A stretch of DNA of 64,000 bases, from assembly GCA_903813345.2 (NCBI GenBank), contig CAIIXF020000001.1, forward strand, positions 6,515,098-6,579,097. Reading direction: 5' to 3'. Below, piece after piece: positions 25,458-38,600 of the stretch; position 1 is the stretch's first letter; every line of letters begins with the position of its first letter. Below the pieces are notes generated by a model. That model was not told where the DNA came from and ran no database searches. It saw nothing but the letters and a program-made list of their open reading frames with translations. The stretch is from Owenia fusiformis. Lineage: Eukaryota; Annelida; Polychaeta; Sabellida; Oweniidae. Both the position numbers and the translations under genes were made by a program.

Positions 25458-25926
25458 CGCTCCGAAACGCAATCTTGGGTTGTTTCGGGGGTGAACTTTA
25501 TCATTTTGAGCTTAATGAAAGATTATAGAATGATGAACAAATGGGGCAAATCTTGTGTAGAAATACTTACGATAAATGTGTCATTTCAAAGATTTTTCAT
25601 TGAATTTGCTTCGATCGGAGCCGGCGATATGATTTTGGAAAGGTTTCTAAATGAAGAACGTGACGTCACTTCCATATCATAGCATTCAAAATAAGTAGCG
25701 TTTAATTACTCCCACCATCCATAATAATACGGTGGTGTAGCAGTAGAATCCTCGCTGAGCACTCGGGAGGCCCGGGTTCGAATCCTGCATGCGCCTTTTT
25801 ATTTTTTTAACTAAATGATTGTTGTTTGATATTACGCAGAAAAAAACAATTTTTATTTACATAAACTTTATATTAGAGCTTGAAAATGTAAAAACAATAT
25901 ATGTCAACATATTGCGTTTTGGAGCG
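25458..25926. mobile_element. 469-bp palindromic-ended element containing a tRNA-like unit
   Basis: CGCTCCGAAACGCAAT at 25458-25473 pairs with ATTGCGTTTTGGAGCG at 25911-25926 (15 of 16). The interior carries a tRNA-like promoter unit at 25731-25795. I see no clear target duplication and no transposase. It could be a MITE that captured a tRNA-like sequence, or a SINE flanked by chance repeats. Confidence 0.45.
25731..25795 (+). ncRNA. tRNA-Gly-like Pol III unit (SINE head or pseudo-tRNA)
   Basis: The segment begins GGTGGTGTAGCAGTAGAATC, which resembles the D arm and A box of tRNA-Gly. It continues with GGGAGGCCCGGGTTCGAATC, containing a perfect B box (GGTTCGAATCC). A T5 run, the Pol III terminator, follows directly at 25796. 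The acceptor and T stems do not pair well, so it is unlikely to be a functional tRNA. It fits a tRNA-derived SINE head or tRNA pseudogene that may still be transcribable. Confidence 0.5.
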
Positions 25927-26036
25927 ATGTGCAGGTTTAATATATTATATTTTGTAATATGTATTGCCAATATGAAATAATTGCAAATATAAAGGGATTG
26001 TATAAACAGTACAAAATATGCTTTATACATGGGATA

Positions 26037-26242
26037 CAGGCCCGTAGCCAGGATTTGCCAAGGGGGGGTTCAGTTTTCAAAAATTTCCAGGGGGGGTTCA
26101 CATTTGACAATTTTGACCCAAATATGGCTAAAATCACTTGAGAAGTGCTCAAAATGGTGAAAAACTGCATGAATTTGAAAGAATTTTTGGCTAGGGGGGG
26201 TTCGCCCGAATCCTGCGAACCCCCCCCCTGGCTACGGGCCTG
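26037..26242. mobile_element. MITE, CAGGCCCGTAGCCAGG family (copy 1)
   Basis: Terminal repeats CAGGCCCGTAGCCAGG and CCTGGCTACGGGCCTG are exact complements, flanked by a 5-bp duplication GGATA (26032-26036 and 26243-26247). The interior has G-rich GGGGGGGTTC and C-rich blocks. CAG-type ends with 5-bp duplications fit the hAT5-like group. It lies just upstream of the signal-peptide exon of the CUB-Ly6 gene. Confidence 0.8.
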
Positions 26243-26663
26243 GGATACTAACAGATTAATCCTGTTTCACATGTTAACACCATGAAAAAACACGACATGG
26301 CCAGTTTGAAACCATTGGAAAAAAGAGGAAAACATAGCATATAAAAGGCTATGCTTATTTCCATGAGCATCCTGCCAATGGCATCATTGAAAAACCAGGT
26401 GTAATATGACTGAATCTGTCGAATTTGTCACAATGGCATTTCAGTCAATCCAGACTTATCAAAGGACTATAGTGTAACACAATTTTTGATTTGATTTGTT
26501 ATATGAAATAAATCCTAATATTGATAACTAATGGAACATTGACTTCAAAAAACTCCACACCTGTATATGTCAGCTGATATATGTGTATCTTTTATTTTTA
26601 TTTTCAGATTTTCAAAGTTACAAAAAGGAAATTTACACCAGATGTAACAGCAAGAGCTTTAAC

Positions 26664-29600
26664 ATGGAGTACCCCTCAATTTGTTCCATAATAGGAACCC
26701 TCATCCTAGTCTACATCATTTCTCCTATACAGTGCAGTAAGTAAAATATTTGATACTCTTGCTTTAGACCCCTCCACATCCAACCAATCCCCCCTAACCC
26801 CTCCACATCCACCCCCCCCCCACTATCCACATCCCTTTTTCAAAAATGTCCCTCCTTAGTCATTTAACCATTTATTCAAAAGACAGGAATTGATTTGGTG
26901 AAAAAGTGGTCAAAGTACCATTAGTACCAATAGACAATTTGGACTGAAAGAGTGAAGTTGAGGAAGCGAATTTAGGGGGGAGGGGGTAATGGGGAGATAC
27001 AGGACTACAGTCAGTGGGTTGATATTTGAACTAGTAAATCTTGTCATTACTTTATACTTTTCAACCAGTCAGCTCTCGTTTTCCTGGCGCATAAATGTAA
27101 TTTCATGTGGAGTGTGTTAATGTGCTTTTTATTATTTGCTGAACTGCATATGTATTTATAAATGTTGATTTAAAGTTTAACTATGACATCATATGAGTTT
27201 ATACTTTGGATAAGTGCAGATGTCCTGTCAGTGATTTTACCACATTTCATTTTTATTTTACTTTCTTTTTGAAATGTTGTAGAATAAGCTTTAATCAGGC
27301 CCGTAACCAGGATTTGCCAAGGGGGTTCACTTTTTGAAAAATTCCAGGGGGAGGTTCACTTGTTACAATTTTGTATTGAACCTCCCCCTGGCTACGGGCC
27401 TGTTTAATATAGATGTTTACAAGTGTGAATAGAGTGATATTTAATGTGAGGGATATGGAGCATTTTCAGCATGGTGACACTTTAATAATCATTGAAATGT
27501 GGTAAAAAGGTAGTAGGTGTTATGTCAGTACTTATCTGCTATCTCTGTTGTTTGACCTTATCTATAACAGCAGTAATCATTATTTATAACATTATAGCCT
27601 AAAGTGCCTAACTGTGCATAAAGTTGTATTGATAAGAAAGATGTAGAATTATTACTTCATAAATTATGATAATTTAGGTAATGAATGTGCCAAAATAACA
27701 TGCTTGGTTCAAGGATATTTCACATCTTGCCATGTTGAATTGAAAAAGCAATAAAGCGTTTTAATGAAGGATGCTATAATAACTGATAAAGGCACAAGCG
27801 ATGACTGGTTTGCTAATTCTTTACTTATAAATCTTTTCTTGCATTCCTTGGCAGTACAGGTCTTACTTGTGTTTTCAAATCAAATGAAATGTTGCCGCAA
27901 ATGTTATTTCTACTGTTGTTTGACAAAACAAAATGAAAATAAAAAAATGAATGTGATATCTGTACAAATTGAGTGGCCTGTAAATATATGAAATCAATGT
28001 AATGTGAGATACTCACCAGATGTTAATTGAATAAGAGTGTATAATAGTCAGAAATAATTCAAGATTATGTGAAGTACTCTGTAGGACACCCACATTTTGG
28101 CACCTACTTCATTTAATTTCAAAACAGAGAGGTTTTATGATTTCTATAAACATCTCAATCACCATTCAGTAGAGCAGTTCTTTCCAGTTTAGTTCTGACC
28201 ATGACATAAACTACCATTACAATATCTAATATTTGTTCAATTGCCCCAAGACTGAAAAGTAAATGACATGACATCATTTATCATGATGTCATTTCATGTG
28301 TGATATCTTGTAAAAGTGCATTTAATGCAACTCGTATCAGGCAAAATCAAACACTTACTTTCTAGAGCAACAGAAATTGCTTTTTTACCATAACATTGAG
28401 GAACATGGAATTTTAATATTGTAATCACTAGTTTAATAATGGAATTATATAATAACATAATATGCCAATAAAAGTTATACACAATACATTGATAAATTGA
28501 TATTATATATCTCATATGAGGAGTGTGAGAAATTGGCCATCACTGGCAGATTTAGATTACAGGATTATCTGGCAGCTGGTCTTGTAGAATTAATTAACAT
28601 TAATTGATACATATATCTATTCTTCTTAGGCTTTTACATCCATTAATATTTCATACTGGTGGACTGTTGATTAATTTGCAATATGGGAATCAGTGGCTTT
28701 AAGTCTTGTATAAAGTCTCTTAACCGCTCCCTCCAACAAGGGCTGAATTCAAGACTCACTCAAAGAAACAAGAACTCAAACGTATAGAAAGTAAGAAAAA
28801 TTGAGAAAAATCAATCAAAGACGAGCTGTTAGTATTTGAAGCAGCTTTGTCAAACATCATGTTGACATTGCAAATATATTTTCCATTAAATTTGCGTTAT
28901 GTTGAGGTGACCATGCAAATACATGTTCATGAGAATGGCAACACGAGCAACATATTGAGAGAATCCATTTAAAAATGTTAATTTCTTTGAGATGGTTGAT
29001 GAACCCTAAACTGCTAAACCAGGCAATGACTGTTCATAGTATTTCAGTACAAATTCCACAACTTCAAATAAATCAACATTGTTCAAATTTTCCCTCATAT
29101 CCTATAGCAGCTGTCTTTATCTTCAGTCAGTCTGATAAGATGAAGAATGATGTTTCAAAAGTGAATCTTTGGGGGCAACTCACATTCTTTCCTCCTTTGA
29201 CCAAATTTCTTTTTCTAAACAGCTGTGAAAACCCAACCATGTTGGTTCACTTGTTACCAGACATGCCAGCCAGGCATCATATCAGGCATTTTGTTGTATA
29301 TTCAGGTCAGTAAGATGTTATCTTGAAAAAGGCAATGGACTCCCCAACGTCTAATGATTTGCCCCTTGTACAGGTGAACATATGTTGACAACAGTTGCTG
29401 GGGGCCTCCTAGGGTCAATATATGAACTAACTTTCCAAATAAAAACATTTATTTTGCACATTGCACAGAACTTTGCCACAATAGTTAACCTATTCTCATT
29501 TTCACAAATTCCACAAATCATTTTCATTTTTACAAATTCTGGAATTGGGCATATCTTTGAAAATGATTTTATAATTATGTTGTAATTCCTTTTGATTCTA

Positions 29601-32600
29601 AGACCTGTCCATTTAGGGGGCATAAATGTAAATGTCCTTAGGTTTAGAACTAGTTTAACAGTGTCACATTTAGAGAAATCGAAAATGCAATATATTCATT
29701 CTGTATGTTCAGAGAATGTGTTCCCTAATAGTAAGTTTTTCTGTATGTTAGATCTCTGCATATATTTGTGAGATGGAAGCAACACTCTCCACTCTACTCA
29801 CCACTAGGATATGTTTATGTTACAAAGTCCAGCCTGTTGGAAATCTGACACTCTACTCTCCACGTTATGTTGCTGGCTTAGGAATGTTTGATGGGAAACA
29901 ATAGTATTTTGTATCAGAACATTGAAAAGTTCCTTATACCCCCTTATAAATCATCAGAATGGTTCTATGAAACAATGAAACAAAAAACAAATGATGAATC
30001 TTTTCATGGGCTTTCAATGCAGGAAACATGATAAAAATCATAGAACAAATTACTCACTCAGTATTTCAATAATCAATGTAAAATACATCATTCATCAGAA
30101 AGCAAAAGAAGCAACATTTAAAGAACACAAATGCATTCAAGTCAATGTAACCATAACGATTTATACATACACATGTTATGTTCAGGCTTTATGTCACCTG
30201 CAAGAAGTGGTGACATGACATTGATATCATTCATTTTTTGTGACTAGCATTCAATGTTGGTGTCTGTATCATTTAATGCACCTTCTAAGGTAAATACCTT
30301 GTTTTATATTGTTGACCTTATATATATATGGATTAAGAAGGGATTTGGCACTTTGGAGGGTTTGTACATCAGTAAAGGAGCATGCTCCTCACATTCCCAA
30401 GGTACAACAGCTATCATGTATCATGACATGAACAAGATCCTCTTAAATCTGACAGTGTTAACTCTCTGTGATTAACAGATGGCCTGTTGGTTCACACTGT
30501 GTACAGATGAGTCAGGGTTGGGTTAAGGCCAGATGCACATTCATGACCCTACACTGCTAGGTGTAAAGGTCTCACACTGTTATCTAAACAGAACCAATAT
30601 CAGAACCCTTTACTAGAAAATGGTTCTTTGGTACTCTTGTATCAAGCCCTTGTGAAGCCAACACTTCTTTCCATATACCCCCTCCTCTCCCTCCTCCCCC
30701 ATTTGCATTCATCTGACTTCAAGAGAGCTTTGTCTACAGTTAGTGAGAAACTTGACCCTGCATCCAGGGTACAAACAACACATAGTGCCAAATGCATTAT
30801 AGGACAGGGCCATACTTGGAAATGTGAGATGTTATCACTTATCAGTTATAGGGCACGCCCTCTCTAGTATGTTGCCTTGGCAAAGGGTACCATTTATTTA
30901 AATGACTAGTAGACATTACACAAACTAGAAATTTATGTTTTCAAGACATTCTTGTGGTTGACTCTGTGAATTTTCAGGATTGTTGTGTGTGAATATTAAA
31001 TTTGGAATCCAACCGTTGCATTTGAATTGCAGATTCAAAACTCTCTCCATATGGTTCCATCCACTAGTCATCTGTATCTTATTAGGTACTTATACAAACT
31101 GATAAATAGTAAATTAGTCAAAGATTTTATGCAGTATAGTTCATCAGATGTGAGCCCTGATTTCCATTGCCAGTCAGTCCTTCCACTGACTATAACAGAT
31201 GATCTTACTGATCCTGATCTTAATGATCTCAATATGTAGCAACTTAGTTAGAGTAAGAAAGGTGTTTTCACTACTTTCATGGTCAGAAAATACAGTATAA
31301 TATTTCTTGATTGGATATAGGGTAGAATAAAGGATTATCTCAGAGTTTAAGTGTGTAGACGAACTCTTGAAAAGGGTAAGTCAGATCCACAGAAATCACT
31401 CTGACATCTGGTTAGCAGTTCAGTTTATGCTTCACAAGAGGGATGGGTTATCTGGCCCTTTCACCAAAGTTACATCCTCAGGGTTCTATCTCCCCTTCAA
31501 TAGAATGTGAATGATTTTCACACTTTTCACACTTGGGATCTGCTGTGATCTGAGAGGATTATGCAAGGATTAAAATAAGCAGTGGTAAAGTTAAGACTTT
31601 TAACCTCATCAAGATACCAAAATAGCTACAACTTCATTCCGATTATCTCAAGAAAATTGTGAAATGTAATGCCTAGTGTTTATCTTTCAAAGGGATATTG
31701 CTAGTGTATATCAGAAGTGAATCTACTTGGAATCATCAAACAGCAAAGACTTCAGGAATTCCACATGTGTTATTAATTCTGCACGTCTGATTTTATCACT
31801 TGCTAAAGATTATGTAACATTATCAGAACATGGAAATGTAACATACTCACTTTTCTAACATTCACAACGTATCCCTAAATTTGAGACTAGTCATGGTTCA
31901 ATCAATGGACCATGGGGTATTTTAATGAAATATGGCTGCTGAAAAATCCTCACAACCTGGTTGCAAATTCGAAGCTTTCACTGGCATTTAAGTTTTCTAA
32001 ATTGAATCAGTATTTTTATTCCAAATTTTAAAAACACATTGCACAACAAGATCTATAATCTCTATTGACATTAAAAAAACTAAAGGTATTGTGAATTAGA
32101 AAATATTTTTAAGTCTATCCATCCCAAGTTTTGGTAATATTAAGAATATAGGCATCTTCTTATTAAATGGGAGTCCAGAATACCCAAGTTATTACTGCAG
32201 GAGCTTATTAAAATTTGACATGAAAGTTCCTCTTGTTAGAGACAATGACATGGTTGAAATGGCTTGAAATGGCTTGTCATGTAAATATCTGACATTTCCT
32301 TGATTGAGATTAAGGATAAGTTACAATATAAATGTTTAAATTAATTACAAACATATTTGCTCAGGGATTCTATTCCTAATACAGGACATTGATTTTATGA
32401 TTTTCCTCATCTATAGATAGGCCTTCCCATTCTTATTGAATACTCCTAATAGACTATAAGGACTGTATGGCATTCTGATTTATCAGTCTCTTTATATCTA
32501 AAGCTTGTCTTCCAAGGGATAGATCAAACTGTGAGTTCTACAGTTCTACAATACTTGTAAGGGCATTATCCCATTATCAAAAATGATAAATGGGAATACT

Positions 32601-35600
32601 CCTATTTATGGCACATTTGGGAAATCTTAAAGACCCAATTTTGACCTTTCACTTTTGAAGTGCAATCATGTGTGGAAATTGAAATCTATCATTATACATT
32701 TCAGTCTTCTAATCATGTGTTAGTGCACTTCTTGTTGCTAGGGTCATAGCTGATTAAGTTGGTTGCTAGGTTACTTTGAGACAATCAGATTCAGTTGATT
32801 CTATTCTATTAATTTGAGGCTTGAGGCTGTCCAATCTACAAGACAGTACAAGACCAGTACAGTAAATATATTTTGTCAATACTATATTATATAGAGTTTT
32901 ACCAAGTCTTGGTTCAAATTTGCGTTTAATTGGAAGAGAACAGGATATTCAATGATGATGTCACACGACTGAAACAAATTATGAAACAAACAACTCTTCT
33001 GGGGAAGACATCCACTGTTCCTGTAAAAGAAGGAAAAGAGAATCAGAGATCAGAATAGAATTACATGTGAAACCTGTTAACTCTCATGTTAACTTACACT
33101 TAACCAAATTTGTATATCACTCTTCCAAAAATTTAGAAAATGATTAATATTATGTTAAAACCATGTATTATGGATACACCATACTAATATTTTGTTATAC
33201 ATGTATATATAACAGAAATGATACAGGATACATGGGTGAAACTAGTTAAAGAGCATCCTGCTGTCTGCCTTAAAACATTGAAAATTATATCCCATAGAAG
33301 CAGTAAAATTAATGTCCTCTTCAGCTTAATTATGCCTCTTGTGTTCTTGGATTCTGGGTACCTTCCTGATATATAGATATATAGAATGCTCTCGATCTCC
33401 ATACTGGCTAAAATTCTTTGTAAACAAGTAGTTCCTTACTGAGAGAGTTTAGCTCCCTTTCTTTTTGAAACTGTTCCATATAGAGAGGTGTTCACTTCAA
33501 AGAGGTGTTTCATTACAACCATTTTTAATCATTTTACTGTCCATTCTGTCCAAAACAATTTACAAATTAAAATAATTTTGTAAATCTTTTCCATTGAGAA
33601 AAGAATTAAACAATGAGAATTGAATGAATAAAGTGCTAATCTAATGAATATTTCGTGAATCAAATTAACTTTTCTAATTACATATGAGATAATTCATTAT
33701 GCACATGGGGATGCCCTTTGACAAATTTTATGATTTATTTAGGAAATGAAAATGAAATTCATTGTTTGGGACTGAAATAAATCAGACATACTGTGATTTT
33801 ATCCAAATGTCTTATTGAGATGTATTTCCCTTGGGTTAATTGGAACCATGTTTAAACCATTTTTTCTGAACATTGAAGATGTCATTTATAAGCACAATCA
33901 ACTAAGATGTTGTTTCAAAGAATACAGACATTCATTCATAAAATTTTGTCAAAGTGTGCCATGATTTTCCTTGGGCTTTCCAAAATCAACTATAGTCTAT
34001 TCAGTAACATTTAACAATTGAGAGACCAAAACCAATTTTTCCCCCAAATTAAACAATCATTATATGAGAACTACCAGATAAAGGAATTTTTGAAAGCCAA
34101 GGCTGTAAAACATATTTTTTGATTCCATATACAAGCTCCTGATTTTTTGGAATAGAAATGATTAGTTTTCCCAAGTATGAATGTTTCATCCAATATATCA
34201 CAAATGGGATGCATTTAGTAATATTAACTCTATATACTAATTTCTAATTATCTGTATTGGTGCTTTCCCTATAGATCCAAAGACTACCCTCAATTAATAG
34301 TCTTGGAACACTTTTATCATAATATATAGGGACTATCCCAAAGAATGCACTTCAAAATTGCCTAACAACTTTCAACTAACTAGCTATTGTATATTTGGAA
34401 TATCCAATCTCACCCATGATTGTATTCTCTCAGGAGCATATGAGCTTTAGTTACATTTCTTGTTCATCTGCAATTCAGGAATGTGCCTGTTGTGATCAGC
34501 ATTACCAAAACAGCAAATCTGACCAGGTCAGTTGCTTAAATGGGAGCAGGAGAAAGACATGGCAAAATGAGTCTGTAACTGACAAGCTTTAGGCGCTATA
34601 ATGACTTGATTCCGGACAATTTGTTTTTTTCCCAGTGAGGAGTTATATCAGTTTCCGCCATTCCTACCCCAATTTCTATTTATGTGACCATCACAAGTGG
34701 TGGATGGCATTTGGTGATTGGTGTTAAGCATTTGACAGTTGGTATTCGGCAGTTTGGCATCTGTAACAAATGGTAGGTGGTGACATTTTTATAATGGCTT
34801 GTTTTATAATCCTCTCTTTTCCCAAACAGTGTATTGCGTGATAATCAGGATTGGATTCAGAGGAAGGAAACTCAAATGTAATACAAAAATGCCTAAAACT
34901 GTTTTCATATGCATTAGATTTCATGTTTTTCTGTTGTGGGAGTTTCTGTTTCAAAACTTACTGCTTTAAAGTACAACCTAACTCATCGTCACAACATATA
35001 TGTCAAAATGACTTATTACTAATTCTATATTGTTATCAGAGCTGTAACTTGACAGTAGAACTTACTATGTCAACCTGACTGACTGATTGTGGCTGCAGGT
35101 GTTGCTTTTCATGAAGCACTACACGCACACCCCCCCCCCCCCCCCACAAAAAAATTTCATTGAAAACCATGCACTTTTTTACGATTTCGGGCCAAAAAGA
35201 GATTTGAGGTCAGAATTGAAAATTTGAACCCTTCTCCCTGAAATGTAGTTCTTGTATAAAAATTCCCTACTGTTTGCTAATTTACCTCTTTAACAATTAT
35301 CAATTTCACCAAAAGACATCACATTTATTAGTTTTTTTCTAGAGAAGCTTAACCAGTAATATATTATTGTTGAATTAGTTTTCCTCACATTTTCATTTAT
35401 GGCTGTTAGGAGATTTATTGCTGGAGATTATTCATATTGATCATTCACATTAGCTCTCTCCAAATGAATCAAAACTCTGGACAACACAATGTATCACCTA
35501 GGTCAATTCCTCACTCAAAAATCATTAATTTCGCTTGGAGATTGTCAGCACATTAAATTGAAGAGGGTGTTATTGGAAACTGCTCAAGGAAGAAGTGACT

Positions 35601-38600
35601 ATCAATATCACTTGGCAGCTAACTACCCAGAAATCATAGTATGATGCTATGGAAACGAATGTGTTGTTACATAGTCTTACATGTTATACATAGTTCAGTT
35701 CAATTGTAATTGTGCATTACAGGTGAATTTTGTTGAAAGAAATAAGAAATGATGATGTAACTGTAGCAGATGTTGTTCTCCAATATTTTAGTTCCGATCT
35801 TCAAAGGTATGAAAAACAAGAGTGTGAAATACTGATATTCACAACAGATATTTAGTATGAGAGTCATGGCTGGGGTTGGATATGGTAGATATTGGTATGA
35901 TACATGGTTTATTTATTATAATAAGGAATATTTATAATTTTTATCAAACCTTTTACATTGGTGATTCATAAATGAAACGAGTTTTGTCAGATTATCATAA
36001 CTTAATCAATCATAACCTACAAAAACACTAATCATCAATATTTTCTCATAGGCTCTGAGCAGAATTCAACAAAGGAATCAATTAGTCCAAATCTCATTAT
36101 TGTAACTATAATCATCCTATTAATCGCATGCAGAAAATCTCTAAAATAGGTATAGCGCAAATCATGTACAATATGAATAATAACATAAAATATGAATGGT
36201 ATTGACATATTGTTTAATAATACATGTGTAAATTGGGGTCTTATTGTTGGAGAAGTGCTGTACCAATATAAGCATTGATTTTTATGTAATTCAACTCCTT
36301 TTGCTCATTTTAGCGATCAATTGAAGGCAATCAGTAAATCAATTCTACTCTCATAAAAGCCAAAGGAATATGTCTATTACATGTGACCTTTAACATTGCA
36401 AAGACTGGGGTTGTGTCTGTAATTAATACAGTAAACAGCAATGTTATATCAAACACTTTAAAAGATAAAGTAAAGAGCACCTGTAGCTTTAAGCACTATA
36501 TTAACATAAGTATGAGATAATTATAGTTTCGTTATGATAATTATCTCCAATGAACAGTTGATAAAAAGGGAACCATTAATATGTCATTTAGACATATAGT
36601 TTTATGGTGGGACATATGCACATATTGTAATATTATGGATCTTGGATCTATTAACCAAGGAGAAATTAATAAAATGTTTTGCATACCCTCCCACATTTAT
36701 GTGAAACTACAGAACAATATGTTATTAATAATTGATTAAGGCCCATCAGGACTTGTAAAAAAGAAGTTTTTGTTTTGCCTTCTTCATCATGAACCAATTT
36801 ATAGGATATTAGAAAAATAAAAGATTCTAAGTTCATCCTTTTAACAAAACAAAATAATGCTAAACGTATCATTTTAACTACACTGGCCCTAGCTTCTGGG
36901 TACAAAATGTCAACTTATAATATGAAATTTAATTTTATTATTACAATGTACTTGATGTTTTGGCAACAATTTTCATTTCATTTTTAATCAATCAGTCTTG
37001 CAAAATGTACTTAATCCTGGTATTAAATGTCAAAGCTCTCAATTGACTTTTGCAATTTTAAATGTAGAAATGTGAAATGTTCTTTTTATATCAAAATAGA
37101 CAATTACAAACAAATGAATTTACTTCATAAAGCTGCACATAAAGATCAAGGGAATTATGTCAATAGATAAAGTCTATAATTTCACTCTAGGGTGAAGCAA
37201 AAATGATGTCATTAGATAAACACACGTTCAATTCACAAAATGCTCATAATGTTGGCAAAATTGTCAGTTTTACTAGAGATCAGCAAGGATCTTTATTCAG
37301 ATATGCCCCAATATATAAGCAGTGTAGCGTGAAATAAGGAAACCAAGTAAAGTGATGGAAAACTAGATTGTTGTAGCAAAAATCTATAAAAGTAATCTCC
37401 ATACCTAAATGCCAATGACATGTAACTATTAGCTGAATGGGAGTTTTGTACAAGCAATTCAATGAATTTGTGCAAAGAATACTAAAAGAGCAAATGTCTC
37501 CATGTAACGCAGTTGTAAATACATCCATAGATATACTCTGAGCCACAGAAACTTGTGGTCTTACTAATCTCCGCATATGACAGAAATGGAAAAATAAAAA
37601 ATAACCTGCTTGAGTTGAGTTGAATTTTTATTATTATTGACTATTCTGATTAGGTAAGGCTAGTTCAAATGGAGCTTTTCAAAGAGTGTAGATGAAATTA
37701 TGCGAAGGGTAGTTTAAGACTTGATGTTTAATGAACATGTAAATATTTGAGAGTTTTTGGCTTGAACTTCATACTTTCAACCCACACATCCTTCCTCTAA
37801 CATATTTATGCTAATGATATATAGTTTGTTTAACAATGTTGTGGTTTAGAGGAAATGAAGTCGTTATTAACAAAAACCTTCCCATGTTGGTGGAACAAAT
37901 GATTTGATTGTTCATGTAGATAGTATCATCACCACATCCATCATCTTTTCTTGAAATCTTTTCACTTATCCAGGAAAATAACCTTAAGTTACTTTAAAGA
38001 ATTAAATTATGAATCAAAACAATCATTAGTAATTTGTGTAGGATCATACCATGGGTTGACATGTGTAGATATTACACAGGACTGTGATAAGTCCAAATGT
38101 CGGCCATTCTCCCCCCCCCCCTCCAATATGTGAAGCCTGCTCACCTCTTCCCCAGATCTGAAGGATCCATTTGGATGATGATGTGAATCAGGGATTCATT
38201 GTATCTTATGATTTACTACCAATCAACATTCATTTAAAAGTTTGTGTAGGAATTGTTCAAATTGCGATCATATCAAAAATGGATCCCAGTATCCGTGACG
38301 ATATAGCTCAAGAAATGTTGCCTTAATTATTTTAAAATATTCTATGCAGGGGCGTAGGAAGGTGTAAATTCAACACTACGCCAAAGAATCCCACCAAAAA
38401 TATGAAACAATTGTGTCAAATCTTCTTTATCAAAACGCCTATTTTATTGTCATTTTATGGCAACAGAGATTTTAAGGTTGCAATGTTTTCACAACCTAAA
38501 TGTGAACGGAAATAGTTAAGCGATGTATTTGTATGGGCGATTGGTCATACGTATAGGTTGGCGTTTCGATTTTATGTGCAAGCTTAATATCCCTGATACC

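Noticed and set aside
28975-29313. 112-codon open frame in the CUB-Ly6 intron
   Set aside because: No family resemblance, no acceptor or donor in a supporting phase, and no neighbouring exon.
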